From contig NZ_VJWL01000001.1 in NCBI RefSeq assembly GCF_007096385.1, forward strand, positions 496,001 to 560,000: DNA of 64,000 bases. Reading direction: 5' to 3'. This document shows positions 56,324 through 64,000 of this stretch, one piece after another; positions within the stretch are counted from its first letter, which is position 1, and each line of letters begins with the position of its first letter. Origin of the DNA: Aliidiomarina halalkaliphila. Lineage in GTDB: Bacteria > Pseudomonadota > Gammaproteobacteria > Enterobacterales > Alteromonadaceae. Position numbers and translations under genes: made by a program. The notes below the pieces were generated by a model. The model saw only the letters and a program-made list of their open reading frames with translations. It ran no database searches and was not told the DNA's origin.

Positions 56324-57478
56324 TTGGCAAATAAAACCAATCCTATGACAAACTCCATAGCAGATCCTGCTTCAAAACGCGTGATCGTTGGTATGTCCGG
56401 CGGTGTCGATTCTTCTGTGTCTGCCTACTTGTTGATCCAACAGGGATTTCAGGTGGAAGGCCTGTTTATGAAAAACTGGGAAGAAGATGACACTGACGAG
56501 TATTGTGCGGCAGCGACAGACTTGGCTGATGCTGAAGCGGTCTGTGAAACCCTCGGTATTCCATTACATACGGTTAATTTTGCTGCGGAATACTGGGATA
56601 ACGTTTTTGAGCACTTCCTCACCGAGTACCGTGCCGGACGGACCCCTAATCCGGACATCATGTGCAATAAAGAAATCAAGTTTAAAGCCTTTCTTGAATT
56701 TGCTGCCGAAGCACTAAATGCCGATTACATCGCCACTGGGCATTACTGTCAGCGTCGTTTAGGCGACGACGGTCGTTGGCAGCTCATTCGCGGGAAAGAT
56801 ACCAATAAAGACCAAAGCTATTTTCTGTATACCCTCTCACACGAGCATATTGCACAAACGCTTTTTCCTGTTGGTGAGCTAGAAAAACCTGAAGTACGTG
56901 CTATCGCCGAAGCGCAAGGGTTAGTCACAGCGGGAAAAAAAGATTCCACCGGAATCTGCTTTATTGGCGAGCGTAAATTTAAAGATTTTCTGCAGCAATA
57001 TTTGCCCGCGCAGCCCGGTCCGATTAAAGATGTGGACGGCAATCAATTAGGTACGCACGAAGGTTTGATGTATCACACGATTGGTCAGCGGAAAGGATTA
57101 CATATTGGTGGATTAGCCAATGCGGGTGATGAACCTTGGTATGTGGTCGATAAAGACGTCGCCAACAATCAACTGATTGTCGCTCAGGGCAGCTCGCACC
57201 CGCGTTTGTTTTCCAAAGGATTAATTGCAGGGCAATTACATTGGGTTAATCGCACGCCACTCTCTGCATCAACTCGATGCATGGTGAAAACTCGTTACCG
57301 CCAGGAAGATATTCCTTGCTCCCTGGAACCTCTCGCCAATGGGGATATTCAGGTCTTATTTGATACACCGGTGGCAGCGGTTACACCAGGTCAATCAGCG
57401 GTGTTCTATCAAGGCGATGTTTGTTTGGGCGGTGGTATCATAGAACAGCGGCTCACCGACTTTGAGGTAGCGCTTTAA
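56324..57478 (+). CDS. mnmA: tRNA 2-thiouridylase MnmA
   Basis: A 384-residue enzyme that thiolates U34 of tRNA-Lys, -Glu and -Gln using sulfur from IscS and the Tus relay. The PP-loop [44 protein letters not shown] with catalytic Cys (NCNKE-type region), and [15 protein letters not shown] with the second catalytic Cys are all present. Length matches E. coli (368) apart from the N terminus. The start is uncertain: TTG at 56324 has GGTGA upstream at 6 bases; ATG at 56345 lacks a ribosome site but would still retain the PP-loop. Overlaps hflD by one base. Confidence 0.94.
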   Translation: MANKTNPMTNSIADPASKRVIVGMSGGVDSSVSAYLLIQQGFQVEGLFMKNWEEDDTDEYCAAATDLADAEAVCETLGIPLHTVNFAAEYWDNVFEHFLTEYRAGRTPNPDIMCNKEIKFKAFLEFAAEALNADYIATGHYCQRRLGDDGRWQLIRGKDTNKDQSYFLYTLSHEHIAQTLFPVGELEKPEVRAIAEAQGLVTAGKKDSTGICFIGERKFKDFLQQYLPAQPGPIKDVDGNQLGTHEGLMYHTIGQRKGLHIGGLANAGDEPWYVVDKDVANNQLIVAQGSSHPRLFSKGLIAGQLHWVNRTPLSASTRCMVKTRYRQEDIPCSLEPLANGDIQVLFDTPVAAVTPGQSAVFYQGDVCLGGGIIEQRLTDFEVAL

Positions 57479-58116
57479 TGCATCGCAGTAATGAATTGCC
57501 CACTGTTTGGCACGAGCGCATGCTCGCATTTGGCGGTATAGGGTTAGCCGCTATCTGTGCGCAACAACTCGCCCGCCGTGGGGAAGTATTCCCCAGTGAG
57601 CATAGTGATACCCTGATTCATAGCTTATTGGAAACGGATCCGGAAAATACGCTTGCGGTATATGGCAGCATTCAAGCGCTTCAGCCCGCGCTGCGTGTGC
57701 TTTTAGGACAGTTAAACGGACAAGGTGCCAAAGATGTGGAACAAACCCGTTACGTGGTTGGGATTCTTAATCTTGAGCGGCATCTAATGAAAAGCCCCAA
57801 AGCCTTGCATGCATTGGGACGAGGTCTTACCCAAATTAAAAGACAACGGGATGAATTTGATTTCGATCATCACCGTATTATTGAGCATCTTGGCCAGCTT
57901 TATAGCGATATAATTAGTCCGCTTGGCCCTCGCATTCAGGTACACGGAAAACCAGAGTGTTTGAAACGCCCTGAAGTACAACACCATATAAGGGCGATGC
58001 TTCTCGCTGGAATTCGCAGTGCCGTATTATGGCGACAATTAGGCGGCAAGCGTCGACAAATCATATTTTCACGCAAGCGATTATTGCAGGCCATTGAACA
58101 ATTATTGAACGCATAA
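57478..58116 (+). CDS. hflD: Lysogenization regulator HflD
   Basis: A 212-residue all-helical membrane-associated protein, named for its effect on lambda CII in E. coli. Segments such as ALRVLLGQLNGQGAKDVEQTRYVVGILNLERHL and AMLLAGIRSAVLWRQLGGKRRQIIFSRKRLL match the family. Normal length (E. coli 213). The gene shares a base with mnmA and precedes purB, the gammaproteobacterial order. The housekeeping function outside phage control is not settled. Confidence 0.92.
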   Translation: MHRSNELPTVWHERMLAFGGIGLAAICAQQLARRGEVFPSEHSDTLIHSLLETDPENTLAVYGSIQALQPALRVLLGQLNGQGAKDVEQTRYVVGILNLERHLMKSPKALHALGRGLTQIKRQRDEFDFDHHRIIEHLGQLYSDIISPLGPRIQVHGKPECLKRPEVQHHIRAMLLAGIRSAVLWRQLGGKRRQIIFSRKRLLQAIEQLLNA

Positions 58117-58128
58117 ACTAAACGTCCC

Positions 58129-58152
58129 ATACGCCCGTTGTTTTGGGCGTAT
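58129..58152 (+). terminator. Hairpin between hflD and purB
   Basis: An 8-base perfect stem (ATACGCCC with GGGCGTAT), loop of eight bases, followed by only two T bases. Weak as a terminator; it may act as a partial attenuator before purB. Confidence 0.45.
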
Positions 58153-58156
58153 TTGA

Positions 58157-59586
<1,430 letters not shown>

Positions 59587-59587
<1 letters not shown>

Positions 59588-60786
59588 TGTCTGATTCTGG
59601 CTATGTACTTAATCATTACGCCTTTGATCCAGTGGTCTTTTTACGAGACCACTGGCAACAAAGGCCGTTGTTGATTCGACAAGCCATGATCGACTTCCAG
59701 GACCCGTTACAACCCGAAGAGCTTGCGGGCTTGGCTATGGAAAGCGGCGTGGATTCGCGATTGGTGGTGCACCACGACCAGCGTTGGGACGTGGCGCACG
59801 GCCCCTTTGAGCACTTTGACGCGCTTCCAGAAGACGGGTGGAGTTTATTGGTTCAAGCGGTAAACGAACATGTACCGGATGCCCAAGCACTGCTGCGGGC
59901 ATTTCGGTTTTTACCGGATTGGCGTATCGATGACCTTATGGTGAGCTATTCAACCGCCCACGGTGGTGTAGGTCCCCATGTGGACCAATACGATGTATTT
60001 ATCATTCAAGGGCAAGGCCAGCGACGCTGGCAGATTGGCGAGAAACAAGATTTAGCGACCCGTCTTCCCCACCCGGATCTGAAACAAACCGAGCCTTTTA
60101 CGCCAATTATTGACGAGATCTTAGAACCAGGCGATATGATCTATATACCGGCGGGCTTCCCCCATGCAGGTGACACCCTAGCGCCGGCGATGAATTATTC
60201 CATTGGTTTTCGGGCACCCAGCCAAGCGGAGCTTCTATCAGCAAGTGCAGATTACGCGTTAGAGCATGACACATGGCAAACACGTTTTCGTGATCAGGTA
60301 TCACAATTACTGGACGCTGAACGCAGCCAGCTCACGGATGCAGAACCTTGGTATTTGCCTGAGGCTGTGGTCAACGACTTTCAGCAGATGCTACAGCAAG
60401 CCCTTACCGATAAAACCCAGATACATAGAATTGTTGCTGAGTTGCTGTCGAAGAATCCGCGTCCACCGTTGCCAGAGTGGCCAGAGTCACCAGTTACCGA
60501 AAGCCGCTTGCCTTATCTGATTAGCCAACAACCGCTTTTATTTAAGGCCGTGGGTGTCCGCATGCTTACTACCCACCTGGAAGGGCAATTGTACGCGGTT
60601 GTGCAAGGCCATTGGTACTCCCTCGATGAGGATGCAGAAGCCCTATTTGTGGTACTCAACGAAATGACCGACTGCATTGAAAGTATGCATCTCAATGAAT
60701 ATCTGCAAAGTTCCCGAGCTCGACAATTGCTTTGTGGATTACTGAACGAAGGTCTGTTTATTTTTTCCGCCGAAGCTGGAGACTAA
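59587..60786 (+). CDS. roxA: Ribosomal protein L16 arginine hydroxylase RoxA (YcfD)
   Basis: A 399-residue Fe(II)/2-oxoglutarate oxygenase with a JmjC-like cupin fold that hydroxylates an arginine of ribosomal protein uL16. The metal site HxD is His131-x-Asp133 (GPHVDQYDVF), with the second His in PAGFPHAGDTL. RWQIGEKQ is the strand following the HxD, and the C-terminal winged-helix domain extends the protein to normal length (E. coli 373). The gene overlaps purB by one base. A bidirectional terminator follows. Confidence 0.94.
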
Positions 60787-60789
60787 CGA

Positions 60790-60827
60790 AAAAAGGGTGA
60801 GGTATCACATGCCACCTCACCCTTTGT
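60790..60827. terminator. Bidirectional terminator between roxA and the DUF4826-type gene
   Basis: A perfect 12-base stem (60792-60803 with 60814-60825). The A run on the left gives a T run on the reverse strand, so it serves the convergent reverse gene best. Confidence 0.85.
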
Positions 60828-60866
60828 TATTTACGGCAATCTTTACGATCACCTCGCATCATAAAT

Positions 60867-61289
60867 TTAACGCGCTAAACCTTGCCACAACTCTTCATTC
60901 TGCACCAAGCCGTAGCAAGCTTCTGCATGCACAACCAGCATTTCGGCGAACTTGCGTTCAGTTGCATCACTGCGCTCATTCTGCAGGATTTCTTCTGCGC
61001 GTAACTGCCAACGCAAACTAAAATGGCGAAGCGCGTCGCGCGGATTCTCAGCAACCTTGGCATCTACATGGTCCGTTGGCACTACGCCGGTAATCGCCCA
61101 TACTTTGTCGGTCACCCCTTTTAAGGTGAACTTCCACACCGCGATTTGAGGAACGAGGTATAGCGATTCTTTGGTCAATACTTGATCCGTGATCATGCCT
61201 TTTTCTACCAAGTAACCATTGGCTTTCTGAAATTGCTCCCGAACCCAGGCATTTTGTTCTTCTTCTGTCATTACTGGTTGATTATTCAT
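60867..61289 (-). CDS. DUF4826-type protein
   Basis: A 140-residue soluble protein that matches my recollection of DUF4826: WVREQFQKANGYLVEKGMI, PQIAVWKFTLKGVTDKVWAI, TGVVPTDHV and RWQLRAEEIL. No catalytic motif or signal peptide is evident. It is a single gene on the reverse strand facing roxA. Function unknown. Confidence 0.75.
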   Translation of the reverse strand: MNNQPVMTEEEQNAWVREQFQKANGYLVEKGMITDQVLTKESLYLVPQIAVWKFTLKGVTDKVWAITGVVPTDHVDAKVAENPRDALRHFSLRWQLRAEEILQNERSDATERKFAEMLVVHAEACYGLVQNEELWQGLAR

Positions 61290-61606
61290 TCTCTACTCTC
61301 ATTATTTGCAACCGACCTGCCCTTTGCCGACAGCTCATACTCTACGAAACCCACCGAACCCGGTAGTTTAATACTAAAAAAAGTGACGCTCATAGTAACA
61401 AGGAAATGAACAAAGGAAAACCTAGCAAAGTCGTTCCCGATGGGGCTTTTACCAACGGCTGGACTGACCAGAATACTGTAAAGACAAGTTGATAGTTCCC
61501 GTTAAAAAAAGCACCTTTTTTGCGATCGGGTAACTGGTAACAATTGTCGTAAAGTGTTAGTTTACGCTCCGATTTTGTGTCTAAGACAACAATGAGGTTA
61601 GCCGTT
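61290..61606. other. 317-base intergenic stretch upstream of leucine dehydrogenase
   Basis: Divergent promoter region between the DUF4826-type gene and leucine dehydrogenase. No open reading frame stands out. It contains a 6-base dyad, CGTAAA-N7-TTTACG (61548-61566), 40 bases before the dehydrogenase start codon, which could be a regulator site. Confidence 0.55.
61548..61566. promoter_or_regulatory. Dyad in the leucine dehydrogenase promoter region
   Basis: CGTAAA and TTTACG arms separated by seven bases. It resembles a TyrR box (TGTAAA-N6-TTTACA) but with one extra spacer base and different outer bases, so I do not name the regulator. Confidence 0.35.
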
Positions 61607-62662
61607 ATGGCGCTATTCGAGCATATTGAATATGACAATCACGAACAGATCGTGTTTTGTCATGACAAGGTAACCGGACTTAAAGCAATTATCGCTGTGC
61701 ATGACACCACCATGGGGCCTTCTTTAGGCGGCACCCGGATGTGGAACTATGCTAGCTCTGAAGAAGCTTTAACCGATGTTTTGCGTCTCTCACGTGGTAT
61801 GACATATAAGAGCGCGTTGGCAGGATTGCCACTCGGTGGTGGTAAAGCGGTGATCATTGGCGATGCCAAAAAAGATAAAAGCGAAGCGTTGTTTAAAGCT
61901 TATGGACGGTTCGTTAACTCCCTTGGTGGTAAATATATTACCGCTGAAGACGTGAACATTCGTACTGCAGATATCGGCATCGTTGCCACAGAAACCCCTT
62001 TTGTTGCAGGCACCGATGGTAAAGCAGGCGATCCGTCTCCTCACACGGCGCTGGGATCGTACCTAGGCCTGAAAGCCGCTGCGAAACACGCCTTCGGTTC
62101 TGAAGATCTGAAAGGTCTTAAAATTAGCGTACAAGGCGTTGGCGCCGTTGGTTTTGATTTTGCGAAGTACTTAGCAGATGAAGGTGCTCAACTAATCGTA
62201 TGTGATGTGAACCAAGAGAGTGTCGATCGTGCCGTGAATGAACTAGGTGCGACCGCCGTATCTGTAGACGACATCTACGACGCAGACGTTGATATTTACG
62301 CGCCTTGCGCTCTGGGTGCTACCATCAATGATGCCACTTTAAAGCGCATCAAAGCGAAAGTGATTGCCGGTAGTGCGAATAACCAACTCGCCACCCCAGC
62401 ACACGATAAAATTGTTAAAGACATGGGCATCCTATATGCACCGGATTACGTGATTAACGCCGGTGGCGTAATTCATGTCTGTTCGGAAGCGGCGAACTTC
62501 ACGCTAGAAGATACGTCAGCCCGTATTAAGAATATCTACAACACCTTGGATAAAATCTTCACCCGTGCAAAAGATGAAGATCGTCCTACCGGTGAAATCG
62601 CCGATGAAATGGCTCGGGAAATTTTAGCGAAAAAACTCGCTGAGAAAAAAGCCGCTCTCTAA
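61607..62662 (+). CDS. ldh: Leucine dehydrogenase (Glu/Leu/Phe/Val dehydrogenase family)
   Basis: A 351-residue NAD-dependent enzyme oxidatively deaminating leucine, valine or isoleucine to 2-oxo acids, the first step of branched-chain amino-acid catabolism. The catalytic Lys is in GLPLGGGKAVI and the NAD-binding motif is VQGVGAVGFDFAKYL. PSPHTALGSYLG and VINAGGVIHV are further family features. GAGG precedes the ATG at 61607 by 9 bases; upstream in-frame ATG 61592 and GTG 61577 are less likely. Alternative substrate preference (phenylalanine or valine) cannot be excluded. Normal length for the family (about 350-365). Confidence 0.93.
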   Translation: MALFEHIEYDNHEQIVFCHDKVTGLKAIIAVHDTTMGPSLGGTRMWNYASSEEALTDVLRLSRGMTYKSALAGLPLGGGKAVIIGDAKKDKSEALFKAYGRFVNSLGGKYITAEDVNIRTADIGIVATETPFVAGTDGKAGDPSPHTALGSYLGLKAAAKHAFGSEDLKGLKISVQGVGAVGFDFAKYLADEGAQLIVCDVNQESVDRAVNELGATAVSVDDIYDADVDIYAPCALGATINDATLKRIKAKVIAGSANNQLATPAHDKIVKDMGILYAPDYVINAGGVIHVCSEAANFTLEDTSARIKNIYNTLDKIFTRAKDEDRPTGEIADEMAREILAKKLAEKKAAL

Positions 62663-62682
62663 GCGATCGTTGATATAATGAA

Positions 62683-62716
62683 GAAAGCCGGTGCCCTTGG
62701 GCGCCGGCTTTTTTGT
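62683..62716. terminator. Terminator between leucine dehydrogenase and the YdiJ-type gene
   Basis: An 11-base stem with one G-T pair (AAGCCGGTGCC with GGCGCCGGCTT), short loop and six T bases, 22 bases after the dehydrogenase stop. Convergent genes meet here. Confidence 0.85.
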
Positions 62717-64000
62717 TTAGCGAGGCGCTCTGCGTAATCGCTGTGCAAGCAGGGCTACCGGATGCTTAACCCCCTGCCCCTGCATACGTTTCCCTTGGCA
62801 GCGACATGAAAATCCAGTGGCATAAAGCTGATCGTACTGAATGTCTTCAAATTTCGGTTGCCAACTCATTTCCCAAAGCGCCTTACTTGTTTTCTGATGT
62901 TCCGACTCGTGCCCAAAGGTTCCCGCCATACCACAACACCCCACTGCGGGTGCCTCCGCGCGAATGCCAGCGTTCTGAAGCACGGTAGCCCAATCGCTGC
63001 GACTATTTGCCAGCATGGACTGTTCAGTGCAATGCACTAACACCTGAACAACATGGTTATCACGATGATCGTCATTAATTCGGGAAGCAATCGCTGTAAG
63101 ATGCTCTTTGAGCCATTCATGCATCAAATGAACATCAAATTCCTCCGCCTGAGCGACGCCGAGCTTCCGGTATTCATCTCGATACACTAGACCACTGGCC
63201 GCGTCCATGGCTACCAATGGTGCCTGAAACTGCTTCTGGACCTGGGCGAGAAAAGCGCTAGTGCGGTTGGCCTTGTTATAAAAGCTCCGCAAAAACCCTT
63301 TCACATGGGCCGCTTTTCCATTCTCCATAAATGGTAACAACACTGGCGTTTTACCAATACTACGAGCGACCGCTACGAAATCTGCGACCACTTGCGCATC
63401 AAAGGCAGAGGTATAGGCGTCTTGCACGATAAACACGTATGCGTCTTTATCCCATTCACCTTTGTCATGTTTTTTCTGAGCGTCGGCAAATGACATCACT
63501 TGCAATAACTGGCTGTGTGTACGCAACGAAGGAATCGCGAAGCGTGGTGTGTCTTGATAACCCAATAATTGTTTTTGCAGCCAACGCGAGAATGGATTCT
63601 GCACGAATAGATTCGCTAACCGGGGAAAACGAGCAAGACGCAGCACACTCGATTCGCTTCGCTGAACAACAAAGTCTTTCAGCGGGCGCTTAAAGCGCGT
63701 GTGATAAAGCCCATAGAACAGCGATCGTTGACTCGGAATATCCACCTTGACGGGGCATTGACTGGAACAGGCTTTACAGGCCAAACAGTTATCTAAGGAA
63801 TCCCGTACTTCATGGTTAAAATCGTTGCCCTTTGCGGGTGCCAACCAAATATTAGCCAACACTCCTGGCTCTTTTGGAAGTGACTCGGCCGAAATCATGA
63901 GCTTGGAGTCGGCATGACTATGCAAGCGAAGCCACTCACGTATCAAGGTCGCGCGGCCTTTCGGCGAGTAACGCCGATCGCCAGTTGCGCGAAATGAGGG
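62717..64000 (-). CDS. ydiJ: C-terminal part of a YdiJ-type FAD/Fe-S 2-hydroxyacid dehydrogenase (cut by window edge)
   Basis: The window holds the last 427 residues of a protein that continues past 64000; the frame stays open to the edge (reading ATGDRRYSPKGRATLIREWL just before the segment starts). The ferredoxin-like motif CLACKACSSQCPVKVDIP is followed by a GlpC-type CCG domain, VGCCGMAGTFGHE, and a C-terminal SCRCQGKRMQG. E. coli YdiJ (about 1018 residues) oxidises D-2-hydroxyglutarate-like acids; its N-terminal FAD-binding domain is missing here only because of the window edge. A TTG at 63946 is not the true start. Confidence 0.87.
   Translation of the reverse strand, partial: PSFRATGDRRYSPKGRATLIREWLRLHSHADSKLMISAESLPKEPGVLANIWLAPAKGNDFNHEVRDSLDNCLACKACSSQCPVKVDIPSQRSLFYGLYHTRFKRPLKDFVVQRSESSVLRLARFPRLANLFVQNPFSRWLQKQLLGYQDTPRFAIPSLRTHSQLLQVMSFADAQKKHDKGEWDKDAYVFIVQDAYTSAFDAQVVADFVAVARSIGKTPVLLPFMENGKAAHVKGFLRSFYNKANRTSAFLAQVQKQFQAPLVAMDAASGLVYRDEYRKLGVAQAEEFDVHLMHEWLKEHLTAIASRINDDHRDNHVVQVLVHCTEQSMLANSRSDWATVLQNAGIRAEAPAVGCCGMAGTFGHESEHQKTSKALWEMSWQPKFEDIQYDQLYATGFSCRCQGKRMQGQGVKHPVALLAQRLRRAPR

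Noticed and set aside
56324-56344. Treating the TTG at 56324 as a proven mnmA start
   Set aside because: The ATG at 56345 is also possible; both keep the PP-loop, so the choice remains open.
61548-61566. TyrR box at the leucine dehydrogenase promoter
   Set aside because: The spacer is seven instead of six bases and the outer bases differ, so I kept it only as an unnamed dyad.

Overview
The window looks like chromosomal DNA of a marine or halophilic gammaproteobacterium of the Alteromonadales, most likely an Idiomarinaceae member (Idiomarina, Pseudidiomarina or Aliidiomarina). The evidence is the protein sequences, the E. coli-like gene order in several blocks, sodium-coupled transporters (AGCS, NSS and NhaC types), and amino-acid catabolism (large NAD-glutamate dehydrogenase, leucine dehydrogenase, aminopeptidase N, M14 carboxypeptidase). 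The genus is inferred from overall resemblance. I see no rRNA, CRISPR array, insertion sequence, phage gene or integrase; the single tRNA is an initiator tRNA-Met.

Layout. 0.1-4.4 kb: long-form GAPDH, M14 carboxypeptidase and a convergent AGCS symporter. 4.6-8.8 kb: a tight operon of zinc-ribbon protein, yeaC-like gene, msrC, a small acidic protein, proQ and prc. 9.0-11.9 kb: NSS and NhaC sodium transporters. 12.0-14.6 kb: pepN. 14.8-32.3 kb: gdhB, pyrD, zapC, (reverse) cls and tRNA-fMet, rlmL, a glutaredoxin-like gene, uup, a DUF3466-type gene, rmf, (reverse) fabA and a lonH-type protease. This block keeps much of the E. coli pyrD-to-fabA order, and fabA has recognisable FadR and FabR sites. 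32.3-43.6 kb is the more lineage-specific part: outer-membrane barrels, an exported glutathione peroxidase, a 458-base intergenic stretch with possible RNA structure, a tandem pair of Sel1/TonB-like exported proteins, a slipin/NfeD/MaoC operon, a fasciclin protein and two lipoproteins.

43.7-53.7 kb is a respiratory block: ccoNOQP (cbb3 oxidase), fixH, ccoI, ccoS, a TauE/SafE-like membrane gene, fnr, uspE and ttcA. An FNR-like site upstream of ccoN suggests that the encoded Fnr controls the oxidase. 53.7-60.8 kb: reverse bax-like and membrane-protein genes, then rluE, mnmA, hflD, purB and roxA (tRNA/rRNA modification, purine synthesis, ribosome hydroxylation). 60.9-64.0 kb: a DUF4826-type gene, leucine dehydrogenase, and the C-terminal part of a YdiJ-type FAD/Fe-S dehydrogenase cut by the window edge.

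No defence island or evidently new multi-gene system is visible. The most unusual observations are the 102-base almost identical leader shared by two otherwise diverged tandem genes, the possible structured RNA beside them, a 16-base perfect palindrome in a divergent promoter region, and the clear regulatory architecture at fabA and ccoN.
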